This document shows positions 1 to 8,624 of a stretch of DNA of 64,000 bases, one piece after another. The notes below the pieces were generated by a model that searched no databases, was not told the origin of the DNA, and worked only from the letters and a program-made list of their open reading frames with translations. The position numbers and the translations under genes are program-made. Source of the stretch: Pseudomonas nicosulfuronedens (GTDB lineage: Bacteria; Pseudomonadota; Gammaproteobacteria; Pseudomonadales; Pseudomonadaceae); the NCBI RefSeq assembly GCF_005877905.1, contig NZ_SWDV01000012.1, positions 62,001-126,000 of the forward strand. The letters run 5' to 3'. Positions within the stretch are counted from its first letter, which is position 1. The number at the start of each line of letters is the position of its first letter.

Positions 1-158
1 TTGCCGAGGAAGAAGGCCACCACCCCGACCTGCTGACCCAGTGGGGCAAGGTCACCGTCACCTGGTGGAGCCACGAACTGAAGGGCCTGCACCGCAACGA
101 CTTCATCATGGCCGCGCGCACCGACGAGCTGGCCGCGACAGCAGAGGGACGCAAATGA
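1..158 (+). CDS. phhB: Pterin-4a-carbinolamine dehydratase, C-terminal part (PhhB)
   Basis: This is the 3' end of a gene that begins before the window; about 51 residues are visible. The reading frame starts at base 3 with [11 protein letters not shown], which contains the E-x-x-x-H-H-P signature of pterin-4a-carbinolamine dehydratases, followed by the [14 protein letters not shown] segment typical of the family's last helix. The enzyme dehydrates 4a-hydroxytetrahydrobiopterin so that the pterin cofactor of phenylalanine hydroxylase (PhhA) is recycled. Its stop codon overlaps the start of the aminotransferase gene (ATGA at 155-158), so the two are translationally coupled, as in the phhABC operon of P. 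aeruginosa. phhA itself would lie just outside the window. The frame also reads through the window edge, so nothing suggests a broken gene. Confidence 0.93.
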   Translation, partial: AEEEGHHPDLLTQWGKVTVTWWSHELKGLHRNDFIMAARTDELAATAEGRK

Positions 159-1351
159 GCCATTTCGCCAAGGTCACCCGCGTACCGGGCGACCCGATCC
201 TGGGCCTGCTCGAAGCCTACCGGGCGGACCCCAACCCCGCGCGGCTCGACCTTGGCGTGGGCGTCTACAAGGACGTCCAGGGCCTCACGCCGATCCCCCG
301 CGCGGTGAAGCTCGCCGAACAGCGCCTGGTCGATACCGAGACCACCAAGAGCTACGTCGGCAGCCACGGTGACGCGCTGTTTGCCGCGCGCCTGTGCGAG
401 CTGGTGCTGGGCGTCACCTCGCCCCTGTTGGCCGACTCCCGCGCCGATGCCACCCAGACACCCGGCGGCACTGGAGCGCTGCGCCTGGCGGCGGAGTTCA
501 TCGCCCACTGCCTGCCGGGCAAAAGCATCTGGCTGAGCGACCCGACCTGGCCGATCCACGAAACGCTGTTCGCCGCCGCCGGCGTGCCGATCAAGCACTA
601 CCCCTACGTCGGCGCGGACAACCGCCTCGACGCGGACGCCATGTTCGCCATGCTGGGGAAGATTCCCCAGGGCGACGTGGTGCTGCTGCACGCCTGCTGC
701 CACAACCCCACCGGCTTCGACCTGGATCATGACCAGTGGCAGCGCGTGCTGGAAATCGTCCGCCGCCGCGAACTGCTGCCGCTGCTGGACTTCGCCTACC
801 AGGGCCTGGGCGACGGGCTTGAAGAGGACGCCTACTCTGTGCGCCTGCTCGCCGAACGCCTGCCGGAGGTGCTGATCACCAGCTCCTGCTCGAAGAACTT
901 CGGCCTCTACCGCGACCGCGTCGGCGCGCTGATCGTCTGCGCCGAGAACGCCGACAAGCTCACCGACATCCGCAGCCAACTGGCGCTGTTTGCCCGCAAC
1001 CTGTGGTCCACCCCGCCGGCCCACGGCGCGGAAGTGGTCGCCACCATCCTCGGCGATCCGGAGCTGAAGAATCTCTGGCTGGACGAACTGGACGGCATGC
1101 GCGGGCGTATCGCCGACCTGCGCATCGGCCTGGTCGAGGCCCTGCGTCCCCATGGGCTGGCGGAGCGTTTCGCGCATATCGCCATCCAGCGCGGCATGTT
1201 CTCCTACACCGGCCTGCAGGCCGAGCAGGTGCGAATCCTGCGCGAGGAGCACAGCATCTACCTGGTGAGCAGCGGCCGCGCCAACATTGCCGGGCTCGAC
1301 GGCGAGCGCCTGGACCACCTGGCGGCGGCCATCGCCCGCGTCTGCCGCTGA
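155..1351 (+). CDS. phhC: Aromatic amino acid aminotransferase PhhC
   Basis: A 398-residue class I PLP-dependent aminotransferase, beginning [18 protein letters not shown]. The motif [15 protein letters not shown] holds the lysine that forms the Schiff base with PLP and matches the aspartate/tyrosine aminotransferase subgroup (AspC/TyrB type). It transaminates tyrosine and phenylalanine to their keto acids, the step after phenylalanine hydroxylation in the phh pathway. The ATG at 155 is chosen because it overlaps the phhB stop and because family members begin at this point; an upstream in-frame ATG at 41 lies inside phhB and can be ignored. A strong intrinsic terminator follows at 1371-1397, closing the operon. 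Confidence 0.93.
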   Translation: MSHFAKVTRVPGDPILGLLEAYRADPNPARLDLGVGVYKDVQGLTPIPRAVKLAEQRLVDTETTKSYVGSHGDALFAARLCELVLGVTSPLLADSRADATQTPGGTGALRLAAEFIAHCLPGKSIWLSDPTWPIHETLFAAAGVPIKHYPYVGADNRLDADAMFAMLGKIPQGDVVLLHACCHNPTGFDLDHDQWQRVLEIVRRRELLPLLDFAYQGLGDGLEEDAYSVRLLAERLPEVLITSSCSKNFGLYRDRVGALIVCAENADKLTDIRSQLALFARNLWSTPPAHGAEVVATILGDPELKNLWLDELDGMRGRIADLRIGLVEALRPHGLAERFAHIAIQRGMFSYTGLQAEQVRILREEHSIYLVSSGRANIAGLDGERLDHLAAAIARVCR

Positions 1352-1370
1352 CGACGATTTCTTCCCATTC

Positions 1371-1397
1371 GACCGGCCAGCGTGCCGGTCTTTTTTT
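1371..1397 (+). terminator. Rho-independent terminator of the phh operon
   Basis: GACCGGC and GCCGGTC form a 7-bp stem with a CAGCGT loop, followed directly by seven T residues. It lies 20 bases after the phhC stop. Confidence 0.85.
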
Positions 1398-1425
1398 GCC
1401 CGAAAATCGGGGGCCTTGCCTTACC

Positions 1426-1503
1426 TGTAGGAGCGAGCTTGCTCGCGAACAGTGTTTCCGGCCACTCGGAGTTGCGCGGTTCGCGAGCAAGCTCGCTCCT
1501 ACA
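1426..1503. repeat. REP doublet, family A (copy 1)
   Basis: Two 25-base arms, 1426-1450 and 1479-1503, are exact inverted copies of each other and each is itself partly palindromic (GCGAGCTTGCTCGC). This is the abundant Pseudomonas intergenic REP hairpin. Related copies in the window lie at 2592-2657, 8158-8229 and, in degenerate form, 28712-28778. Confidence 0.9.
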
Positions 1504-1523
1504 AAGCACCCATGCGACGTTGG

Positions 1524-2546
1524 TCAGTAATCGTCGCGCTTGCGGAACGCCCAGCGCCCGGCCAGGCCGGTGAAGCTGGCCACCAGTACCACCAGAATCC
1601 AGAAGCCTTCGGGGTCGCTGGAGAAGGGAATGCCGCCGACGTTCATGCCGAAGAAGCCGGCGATGATGTTGATCGGCAACGCCAACACCGTGACCACGGT
1701 GAGGGTGAACAACGTGCGGTTGCTCTGCTCGTTGATCTTCGCGGCGATCTCTTCCTGCAGCAGCTTGATGCGTTCGCCCAGCGCGGTGAGGTCGTTGATC
1801 ACCAGGGAAAACTCCTCGGTGGCCTCGCGCAGCACGCGCACATCGTCCTCGGTCAGCCACACCGGCGGGCGGTTGAGCAGGCGCATCAGCGAGCCCGGCT
1901 CCAGCGCCAGCAGGCGTTGCAGGCGCACCAGCACACGGCGCATGGCGCCCAGGTCGGCGCGGCTGGCGGAGAGGCGCGAGGACAGCAGCTGGTCCTCGAT
2001 GCGATCCACGCTGATGCTGGTCTCGCGGACGATGCGGGTGAGGATTTCGCCCTGATCGCGCAGCAGGTGGATCAGCAGCTCCAGTGGCGAGTTGAAGCGC
2101 TCGCCATGCTTCACCGAGGAGCGCAGCGTGTCCACCGAGCGCAGCGGCTGCGCGCGGGCGGTGACCAGCAGGCGACCACGGGCGCAGACCCAGAGGGTGG
2201 CGATGTCCGAGGACATGCGGCTACTGAAGTCGAATACCACGTCGTTGACCACCGCCAGCAGCGCGCCATCCACATGCTCGATGCGGGTGGAGCGCGAGCC
2301 TTCGCGCAGGGTCTCGAAGAAGTAGTCGGGCAGTTCGAGGTGCGACTTCATCCAGCGCTCGCAAGCCGCGTGCGCGAGGTTCAAATGCAGCCAGAGGAAT
2401 TCATCCGCCGCGCGTGGCTCCTGCAGGCGCTGCAGGGCAGTGGGCGAATCGATCTCGAGCCCCGGCTGGTCGGGGCGGAAGCTGAAGCCATAAAGCAGGC
2501 CGAACAGGTCGGAATCCTGATGGCTCTGGACGATGCTGTGGTTCAT
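1524..2546 (-). CDS. ZntB/CorA family divalent metal transporter
   Basis: A 340-residue protein starting MNHSIVQSHQDSDLFGLLYGF. A long cytoplasmic N-terminal domain rich in charged helices is followed by two C-terminal membrane helices. The GMNVGGIPF sequence between them is the GMN gate signature, with the VGGIP continuation typical of ZntB (zinc transport) rather than CorA magnesium channels. The protein ends with a short basic cytoplasmic tail (RWAFRKRDDY). The start is placed at 2546. The 27 residues that could be read upstream come from the neighbouring REP hairpin and are a common annotation trap. The gene stands alone between two REP doublets. Zinc as substrate is inferred from the motif; another divalent metal is possible. 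Confidence 0.88.
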   Translation of the reverse strand: MNHSIVQSHQDSDLFGLLYGFSFRPDQPGLEIDSPTALQRLQEPRAADEFLWLHLNLAHAACERWMKSHLELPDYFFETLREGSRSTRIEHVDGALLAVVNDVVFDFSSRMSSDIATLWVCARGRLLVTARAQPLRSVDTLRSSVKHGERFNSPLELLIHLLRDQGEILTRIVRETSISVDRIEDQLLSSRLSASRADLGAMRRVLVRLQRLLALEPGSLMRLLNRPPVWLTEDDVRVLREATEEFSLVINDLTALGERIKLLQEEIAAKINEQSNRTLFTLTVVTVLALPINIIAGFFGMNVGGIPFSSDPEGFWILVVLVASFTGLAGRWAFRKRDDY

Positions 2547-2591
2547 GGGGCTGCGGTTCTTGAGGCCGTAATGCGGGCTTGAAACCGGCCC

Positions 2592-2657
2592 TGTAGGAGC
2601 GAGCTTGCTCGCGAACCCGCACGGCACGGACTGTTCGCGAGCAAGCTCGCTCCTACG
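2592..2657. repeat. REP doublet, family A (copy 2)
   Basis: Arms 2592-2616 and 2633-2657 are inverted copies that differ only in the last base. The short 16-base loop would let the whole element fold into one long hairpin. It lies upstream of the ZntB-like gene. Confidence 0.9.
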
Positions 2658-2730
2658 AAGAGCAGATCACGCCCGCCCTCTGGTGTTATCAGAGGCCCAT
2701 GAACGACGAATGACAGCCATGTGACAGGCC

Positions 2731-3861
2731 TCAGCCAAACAGCGCCGCGACAGTGCGCTCGCCCAGCGCCGGACCGATGCTCATGCCCACGCCGGTATGC
2801 ATCAGCACGGCGGTGATGCCGTCGGCGGCCTGCAGTACCGAGAACGGCCCCGGTCCGCGCGAGCCGTAGACACCCTGCCAGCGCTCGACCACGTCGACAC
2901 GCATGCCCAGGGTGTCCTCGGCCAGCGCCAGCATCAAGCGGTCGACGAGCTCGGCATTGAACGGCGCCGCGTCGCTGCCGTAGTGGTGGGAGTCGCCGAT
3001 GATCAGCTCGCCATGGGGCGTCGGGCTGATCAGCAGGTGGATGCCCTGCTCTTCCAGCTCCGGCGTCTCGCGGCGGATCTGCTCGCGCACCGCCTCGGAC
3101 TCAGGCAGGTCGGAGAAGGCGCCGTAATGTACGCAGCTCAGGCCGGTGAGGATCGAATGGGCGAGACCGAAGTCGACCTGTGGGCGGGCGCGCAGCATCT
3201 GCAGGCGGCACACCTGCGGCTCCAGCGGCGCAATGACCTCGGCCAGCAGGGTCTGGTAGTCATGCCCGGAGCAGACGAGCACCTGCCCGGCGGTGAAGGT
3301 GCCTGCCGTCGTGCGCAGCACGCCGGTGTCGACGTCACGCACCAGGGTGGAGAAGTGGAACGCCACGCCGTACTCGCGGCGCAGGTAGTCGATCAGGCTC
3401 GGCAGCGCCTCGCGGGAATACAGTTGCTGGTCATCGAAGCCGAGCAACGCCGCGCGGTGGTGGCGGAAATGGCCCTGGTAGAGGTCGTTCAGTTCGCTGC
3501 CGCGCAGCAGGCCTACACGGTAGTCCAGCTCCCTGGCGCGCCCGGCGCAGAAGGCTTCCAGCAGATGCTCCTCGGCTTCGGTGCGGGCGAACAGCAGCGA
3601 GCCGTTGCGCCGCAGGGAGAACCCCGCGCCTTCCGCCCACTGCGCCCAGATCGGCCGGCTGGCGCGGGCCAGGTCCGACATCACGCCCGGCGGCTGGCCG
3701 GTGACCAGCGCCTGGCCGAAGTTGCGTACCGAAGCTCCCAGGGGTGTGGCGGTGCGCTCGAAGACGCGCACGGAGAGGCCGCGACGGGCAGCGGCGTAGG
3801 CGTGGGAAAGGCCGAGGATGCCGGCGCCGACGATGGCGACGTCGCAGTGAATCTGGGTCAT
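2731..3861 (-). CDS. FAD-dependent oxidoreductase of the phosphonate-associated (TIGR03364-like) group
   Basis: A 376-residue flavoprotein of the DAO/glycine oxidase fold. The N-terminal DVAIVGAGILGLSHAYAAARRG is the Rossmann motif that binds the FAD ADP moiety, and MHTGVGMSIGPALGERTVAALF near the end is the second FAD-contacting region. The ATG at 3861 puts this motif about eight residues from the N-terminus, as usual. It is the last gene of a minus-strand set with an aminoethylphosphonate-type ABC transporter and a LysR regulator. This family is known from genome neighbourhoods with phosphonate genes. Oxidative deamination of AEP or an N-methylated AEP to phosphonoacetaldehyde is a reasonable inference, but no phnX-like hydrolase is present nearby to finish such a pathway. 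Confidence 0.8.
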   Translation of the reverse strand: MTQIHCDVAIVGAGILGLSHAYAAARRGLSVRVFERTATPLGASVRNFGQALVTGQPPGVMSDLARASRPIWAQWAEGAGFSLRRNGSLLFARTEAEEHLLEAFCAGRARELDYRVGLLRGSELNDLYQGHFRHHRAALLGFDDQQLYSREALPSLIDYLRREYGVAFHFSTLVRDVDTGVLRTTAGTFTAGQVLVCSGHDYQTLLAEVIAPLEPQVCRLQMLRARPQVDFGLAHSILTGLSCVHYGAFSDLPESEAVREQIRRETPELEEQGIHLLISPTPHGELIIGDSHHYGSDAAPFNAELVDRLMLALAEDTLGMRVDVVERWQGVYGSRGPGPFSVLQAADGITAVLMHTGVGMSIGPALGERTVAALFG

Positions 3862-3886
3862 CAGGGTAAGTCCTGCGCGGTGAAGA

Positions 3887-4069
3887 GCCCCTCTCCCCAA
3901 CCCTCTCCCTGAAGGGAGAGGGGGCTGTTCGGTGTGCGGGTTCTGCCATGTGCGCCCAGGCGAACAACGGCAACGATATCAGGAGTGCAGCAGGATGAAC
4001 GCGGGATCACGCTCTGCTGCTGAGGGTTCCCTCTCCCTTCAGGGAGAGGGCTAGGGAGAGGGAGCCCCC
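3887..4069. repeat. Inverted pair of CCCTCTCCCT hairpin repeats
   Basis: Two copies of a purine/pyrimidine-skewed hairpin element, 3887-3925 and 4028-4069, face each other. Each contains CCCTCTCCCT followed by its own inverted copy AGGGAGAGGG. They sit between the binding-protein gene and the oxidoreductase gene and may act as a 3' stabilising structure for the transporter mRNA. They resemble a widespread Pseudomonas intergenic repeat family. Confidence 0.8.
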
Positions 4070-4079
4070 ACTCAGGCAA

Positions 4080-5105
4080 TTACTTCTGAGCGACTTTTTC
4101 CGACTTGCCGTCATAGCGCTTGCGCCACTCGGCGAGGATCTCGTCGCGGTTCTTCGAGGCCCAGGCGAAGTCGTTCTTGATCAGGCGCTGCTCGTAGTCG
4201 GCCGGCAGTTCGGTCTGCGGCTTGGCGATGCCCGGCTGGGCCAGCACGGCGAAGTTTTCCTTGTACAGCTCCATGGCTTTCGGGCTGGCAGAGAAGTCGG
4301 CGAGCTTCTTCGCGGCGGCTTCATGCTGGGTGCCTTTCACGATACCGGTGGCTTCGATTTCCCAGCCCAGGCCTTCCTTCGGCAGGACGATGTCCAGCGG
4401 TGCGCCCTGGCGCTTGAGCTGCACGGCCGGGTACTCAAAGGAGATGCCGATCGGGAACTCGCCGGCGGCGGCCAGCTTGCACGGCTTGGAGCCAGAGTGG
4501 ACGTACTGGCCGATGTTCTCGTGCAGGGCGTCCATGTAGGCCCAACCCTGCTTCTCGCCGAAGGTCTGCAGCCAGGCGGAGACGTCGAGGAAGCCGGTGC
4601 CCGAGGACGCCGGATTCGGCATGACGATCTTGCCCTTGTATTCCGGCTTGGTCAGGTCCTGCCAGCTCACTGGCTTCTCCAGGCCCAGCTTCTCGGCCTC
4701 GACGGTGTTGAAGCAGATGGTCGCGGCCCAGACGTCCATGCCGACCCACGCCGGCGGGTTAGCCGGGTCGCGGTAGTTCTTGCCGATGGCGTCCAGGTGC
4801 TTGGGCGCGTATTTCTCCAGCATGCCCTGCTGGTCGAGGATGGCCAGGCTGGAAGCAGCCAGGCCCCAGACGGCGTCGGCCTGCGGACGATCCTTCTCGG
4901 CCAGCAGCTTGGCGGTGACGATGCCGGTGGAATCACGCACCCACTTGATCTTGATGTCCGGGTTCTCGGCTTCGAAGGCCTGCTTGTAGGCGGTCAGCTG
5001 TTCCGGTTCCAGGGCGGTATAGACGGTCAGTTCGGTGTCGGCGGCGTGGACCTGGGCGGCGAAGCCGGCCACCACGGCGGCGGCGAGGGCAAGACGTTTG
5101 AACAT
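4080..5105 (-). CDS. phnS: Putative 2-aminoethylphosphonate ABC transporter, periplasmic binding protein
   Basis: A 341-residue periplasmic binding protein of the iron/spermidine/AEP type. The first 21 residues (MFKRLALAAAVVAGFAAQVHA) are a signal peptide cut before ADTELTVYTALEPE. The LTVYTALEPEQLTAYKQAFE start and the later VRDSTGIVTAKLLAEKD stretch are characteristic of the PhnS2 group, assigned to AEP uptake from its gene neighbourhoods. It lies 95 bases after the fused permease gene and completes the transporter. Substrate assignment rests on family and context; ferric iron binding proteins share the fold, but the iron-ligand tyrosine pair is not evident here. Confidence 0.85.
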   Translation of the reverse strand: MFKRLALAAAVVAGFAAQVHAADTELTVYTALEPEQLTAYKQAFEAENPDIKIKWVRDSTGIVTAKLLAEKDRPQADAVWGLAASSLAILDQQGMLEKYAPKHLDAIGKNYRDPANPPAWVGMDVWAATICFNTVEAEKLGLEKPVSWQDLTKPEYKGKIVMPNPASSGTGFLDVSAWLQTFGEKQGWAYMDALHENIGQYVHSGSKPCKLAAAGEFPIGISFEYPAVQLKRQGAPLDIVLPKEGLGWEIEATGIVKGTQHEAAAKKLADFSASPKAMELYKENFAVLAQPGIAKPQTELPADYEQRLIKNDFAWASKNRDEILAEWRKRYDGKSEKVAQK

Positions 5106-5200
5106 GTGGAGCTCCTTGGCAGTGTTGGTCTCCCGCTCGGGGCGGGTTTGTCAGGGGTTGAGCCCGGCAGGTAGACGCCGGGCGACAGCGTCCAGCGGTG

Positions 5201-6916
5201 TTACGGGTTCGCGCCCGTCCTCCAGGCCTGGGAACGGCGCAGCAGGCCGCGCGATGCGCCGGCCAGCAGCAACGACACAGCCGCGGAGGTGAGCAGGATC
5301 AGGGTCGACATGGCGGCGGCGCCGCCGACGTTGCCGGAGTCGTCCATGTTCAGCACGGCGACGGCGGCGAGGATGGTGTCCGGGTTGTAGAGGAAGATCG
5401 CCGCCGAGACCGTGGTCATCGCCGAGACGAACAGGTAGCGGGTGATGTCCAGCAGCGCCGGCAGGCAGATCGGCACCGTGACGCGCAGGTAATGGCGCCA
5501 TAGCGGCATCTTCAGCGACAGCGCGGCGGCCTCGAATTCGCCGTCGAGCTGGCGCAGCGCGGCGGTGGCGGTCATCTGCGCGGTGGTCAGGTAGTGGGCG
5601 ATGGTGCACACCACCAGCAGCGCCATGCTGCCGTAGAACACATGCAGCGGGTTGCCCGGCAGGTTGAAGAAGAACACGTAGCCCAGGCCCAGCACGAGAC
5701 CCGGCACGGCCATCGGCACAAAGCAGAGCATGCGCAGCAGTTGGCTCAGCCAGCGCTGCTCGCGGGTCTTCTCGATCAGGTAGGCGCCGGTGAAGATCAG
5801 CGCGCTGCCGATGATCGCAGTACAGGCGGCCATGGTCAGGCTGTTGCGGTAGGCCAGCCAACCGCCACCGGCAGTGGTGTTGAAGTCGTAGTGGTTCAGC
5901 GACAGCGAAAGGTTATAGGGCCAGAACTTCACCAGCGAGGAGTACACGGCCATGCCCAGCACGCCCAACAGCACCGCGCTGATCAGTACAACGATGGCGA
6001 GGAAGGCGGCATCGCGACGGCGCGAAGGCTTGGGATGGTAGACCTGTGCTCGGCCGCTCATGGCGTCGCCCTGGCGGCGGCGCAGCCAGGTGTCGACGGC
6101 GAAGCTGAGCAGCGCCGGCAGCAGCAGGATCATGCCGATCTGCGCGCCACGGCCGAACTGTTGCTGGCCAACCACCGCCTTGTAGGCTTCCAGTGCCAGC
6201 ACCTGATAGTCGCCGCCCACCACGACTGGCACGCCGAAGTCGGTGATGGTCAGGGTGAACACCAGGCAGAAGGCGGCGAACACACCCTGGCGCGAAGCCG
6301 GCCAGGTGATGCTGCGGAAGGCTTTCCACGGACCGGCGCCCATGCTGGAGGCAGCATCGAACAGGCGCGCATCAGCCAGCGACAGCGCCGAGAGCAGGAT
6401 CATCAGCGCATGGGGAAAGGTGTAGATCGCCTCGCCGAGGACGATGCCCCAGAAACCGTAGATGTTGTCGGACAGCAGGTGACGCAGCAGGCCCTGGTTG
6501 CCGAACAGGTAGATCAGCGCGATGCCCGGCAGCATCGACGGCGCCAGCAGCGGCAGCAGGGAAATCCCGCGCCACAGGCCCTTGGCCGGGATCAGCGTGC
6601 GTTGCAGCGCGTAGGCGAACAGATAGGCTGCCGGCACGACGATGCACGCGACGCTCACGGAAACCTTCAGGCTGTTGCCCAGCAGCCAGTGGAAGTTATC
6701 GCTGCGCAGCAACTCGCCCATGGCCGCCAGGCCGCCGCCCTGCCCTGCCTCGCCGCTGAAGCCGCGCCAGAAGATGGCCAGCAGCGGCATCAGCACCGCG
6801 AGGGTCAGCAGGAGCAGCAGCAGGTATTTGCCGCCACGGACGAACAGACGATCACCCAGATCGCCACGTACCTTGCCGGCGGACAGCGCCGAGCTGTGCT
6901 TCACCACGGCTTCCAT
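5201..6916 (-). CDS. phnU: Putative 2-aminoethylphosphonate ABC transporter, fused permease
   Basis: A 571-residue inner-membrane protein made of two fused permease halves, each with about six membrane helices. Each half carries an EAA-type coupling loop: ASSMGAGPWKAFRSITWP around residue 190 and AALSLKMPLWRHYLRVTVP around 470. This one-chain architecture is normal for the FbpB/PhnU2 group. The start at 6916 lies one base after the ATPase stop, so the two genes are coupled. With the ATPase upstream and the binding protein downstream it forms a complete importer. The assigned substrate, AEP, comes from family membership and the neighbouring oxidoreductase and LysR gene. Confidence 0.86.
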   Translation of the reverse strand: MEAVVKHSSALSAGKVRGDLGDRLFVRGGKYLLLLLLTLAVLMPLLAIFWRGFSGEAGQGGGLAAMGELLRSDNFHWLLGNSLKVSVSVACIVVPAAYLFAYALQRTLIPAKGLWRGISLLPLLAPSMLPGIALIYLFGNQGLLRHLLSDNIYGFWGIVLGEAIYTFPHALMILLSALSLADARLFDAASSMGAGPWKAFRSITWPASRQGVFAAFCLVFTLTITDFGVPVVVGGDYQVLALEAYKAVVGQQQFGRGAQIGMILLLPALLSFAVDTWLRRRQGDAMSGRAQVYHPKPSRRRDAAFLAIVVLISAVLLGVLGMAVYSSLVKFWPYNLSLSLNHYDFNTTAGGGWLAYRNSLTMAACTAIIGSALIFTGAYLIEKTREQRWLSQLLRMLCFVPMAVPGLVLGLGYVFFFNLPGNPLHVFYGSMALLVVCTIAHYLTTAQMTATAALRQLDGEFEAAALSLKMPLWRHYLRVTVPICLPALLDITRYLFVSAMTTVSAAIFLYNPDTILAAVAVLNMDDSGNVGGAAAMSTLILLTSAAVSLLLAGASRGLLRRSQAWRTGANP

Positions 6917-6917
6917 C

Positions 6918-7973
6918 TCAGGCGAACACCTGCAGGCTGCGCGGGGGCAGCGACACCCAGATGTCCGGCGTACCCAGGCGCGGCATGTCCTCCGGCGCCA
7001 GCTCCGCCAACAGCGCGTGGCCCGGCAGTTGCTCCAGCTCGAAGCTCATGCGGCAGCGGTTGCCCAGGAAGGTGATCTCGCGGATCTGCGCACGGAACAG
7101 GTTTTCCTGGTGTACGGCGGGGTTCACGCTGATCGCTTCCGGGCGGCAGAACAGGCGACCCGAGGCACTGGACGCCTGGCTCGGCAAGCGCAGGCTGAGG
7201 CTGCCGACGCGGGCGTGGCCATCGTTGCCGCGCTCGAAGGGCAACCAGTTGCCCTGGCCGACGAACTCGGCAACGAAGGGCGTGCTCGGGGTGCTGTAGA
7301 TCTCCTGGGCGGTGCCGTACTGCTCGATGCGCCCGTGGTTCATCACCGCGATGCGGTCGGCCATCAGCATGGCCTCGTCCTGGTTGTGGGTGACCATCAC
7401 GGTGGTGATGCCCAGGTTCTTCTGCAATTGACGCAACTCGCCACACAGGTGCTCGCGGACGCGCGCATCCAGCGCCGACATCGGCTCGTCGAGCAGCAGC
7501 AGCGACGGGCTTGGCGCCAGTGCGCGAGCCATGGCGACGCGCTGCTGCTGGCCGCCGGAGAGCTGGCCGGGGTACTTCTTCTCGCTGCCGGTCAGGCCGA
7601 CCAGCTCGAGCATCTCGGCGACGCGGCGGCGGGCTTCATCCTTGCTCGCGTTCGTGAGGCCGTAGGTGATGTTCTGCTCGACCGTGAGGTTGGGGAACAG
7701 CGCGTAGGACTGGAACAGGATGCCGTAGTCCCGCGCCTGCGGCGGCAGGTTCGAGACATCGCGCTGGCCCAGGTGCAGGGTACCGTCGTCCTGTTGCTCG
7801 AGACCGGCAATGCAGCGCAGCAGAGTGGTCTTGCCGCAACCCGACGGGCCGAGCAGGCAAACCAGCTCACCGGCCTTGACGTCCAGCGACACGCCGTCGA
7901 GGGCGACGAACTGGCCGAAGCGCTTGCGGATATGGCGCACGCTGAGCGGTGTGCCGGTGAGGGTGGGATGCAT
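6918..7973 (-). CDS. phnT: Putative 2-aminoethylphosphonate ABC transporter, ATP-binding subunit
   Basis: A 351-residue ABC ATPase beginning [20 protein letters not shown]. Walker A is GPSGCGKTT, the Q-loop follows near [13 protein letters not shown], the signature is [15 protein letters not shown], Walker B is LLLLDEP and the switch histidine lies in VTHNQDEA. About 110 extra C-terminal residues form a TOBE-type regulatory domain, as in MalK/PotA-like subunits. The ATG at 7973 is preferred over an upstream ATG at 8015 because the family begins here. It is the first transporter gene of the cluster. The 650-base region upstream holds its promoter, a dyad at 8109-8146 and several repeats. Confidence 0.87.
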   Translation of the reverse strand: MHPTLTGTPLSVRHIRKRFGQFVALDGVSLDVKAGELVCLLGPSGCGKTTLLRCIAGLEQQDDGTLHLGQRDVSNLPPQARDYGILFQSYALFPNLTVEQNITYGLTNASKDEARRRVAEMLELVGLTGSEKKYPGQLSGGQQQRVAMARALAPSPSLLLLDEPMSALDARVREHLCGELRQLQKNLGITTVMVTHNQDEAMLMADRIAVMNHGRIEQYGTAQEIYSTPSTPFVAEFVGQGNWLPFERGNDGHARVGSLSLRLPSQASSASGRLFCRPEAISVNPAVHQENLFRAQIREITFLGNRCRMSFELEQLPGHALLAELAPEDMPRLGTPDIWVSLPPRSLQVFA

Positions 7974-8108
7974 GGCGGTACCTCGTCTTCTTGTGGTCCA
8001 CGCCGCGTGAGCCATGGCGTGAAGGAACGAGGTCCATGCTAGGGACGGATTGCGACGGCACTATTGCTAAAGGGCCAAGTGCGCCGATAGATCCATAGGC
8101 AGATTTGG

Positions 8109-8146
8109 GTATGGGGGCGAAAAAATTTGCGTAGATGGCCCCATAC
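8109..8146. promoter_or_regulatory. Dyad upstream of the phosphonate transporter, possible LysR operator
   Basis: GTATGGGG at 8109-8116 and CCCCATAC at 8139-8146 form a perfect 8-base dyad with a 22-base spacer, about 140 bases upstream of the ATPase start. Position and symmetry suit a regulator site for the adjacent LysR protein, but no binding data can be read from sequence. Confidence 0.35.
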
Positions 8147-8157
8147 TTGAGCCGACT

Positions 8158-8229
8158 TGTAGGAGCGAGCTTGCTCGCGAACCGCCGGGCACCGTGCCGT
8201 GCAGGTTCGCGAGCAAGCTCGCTCCTACA
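8158..8229. repeat. REP doublet, family A (copy 3)
   Basis: Arms 8158-8182 and 8205-8229 are exact inverted copies of the same 25-base unit found at 1426 and 2592, separated by 22 bases. Confidence 0.9.
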
Positions 8230-8303
8230 GGAAAGACAGGCTCCGGCTTATAGAAGACTTCCAGAGAAACAGCCGCACACTCCGGACCGCCCCGTTCAGG
8301 AGG

Positions 8304-8412
8304 CCTCGTTGAAGCGGAGTTTCAGGGGTTGAGCGGCATGGATGCCGCGAGAGCCGCGATGGGCCAGGGATGGCCCGTCGTGGCGTGCCCCTGAAACTTC
8401 GCTTCAGCGAGG
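8304..8412. repeat. Large inverted repeat
   Basis: The 25-base arms 8304-8328 and 8388-8412 are inverted copies with two differences (core GAAGCGGAGTTTCAGGGG versus CCCCTGAAACTTCGCTTC). The 59-base interior contains a smaller palindrome, GGGCCAGGGATGGCCC at 8361-8376, so the element could form a branched structure. Confidence 0.75.
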
Positions 8413-8624
8413 GTATTTTTCGCCTAGGCGAAAAACCGGATGACAGGGGCAAGACCTTTGCCTCCTTTGGGTCTTTCCAAAGGCGGTCGCCCGAGGGGGC
8501 GAAACAAGATCTCACCGCGCACGCCGAAGCGACGCTGAAATACAAAAGCCAAAGCAGGAAAGCCTGGGCATGCACCAGCTCTGCCAACGAATCGCGGGTA
8601 TGGCCTCCCCCCAGGAGCCAGCCT

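Larger units (their letters stand above)
7974..8624. other. Intergenic region with promoter area and stacked repeats
   Basis: There is no credible gene in these 651 bases. From left to right they hold the promoter region of the phnT-like gene (7974-8157) with a dyad at 8109-8146, a REP doublet at 8158-8229, a large inverted repeat at 8304-8412, and a decayed repeat-like tract at about 8415-8520 (TTCGCCTAGGCGAA palindrome plus a GC-skewed segment). Long stop-free frames cross this area but have no start signal or codon pattern to support them. Confidence 0.7.

Noticed and set aside
1452-2582. A 376-residue frame opposite the ZntB-like gene
   Set aside because: It begins inside a REP element and has a low-complexity His/Gln/Ala composition; the minus-strand protein has clear family motifs.
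1426-8229. REP doublets considered as a CRISPR array
   Set aside because: The repeats occur as isolated inverted pairs kilobases apart, not as direct repeats with regular spacers, and no cas genes are present.
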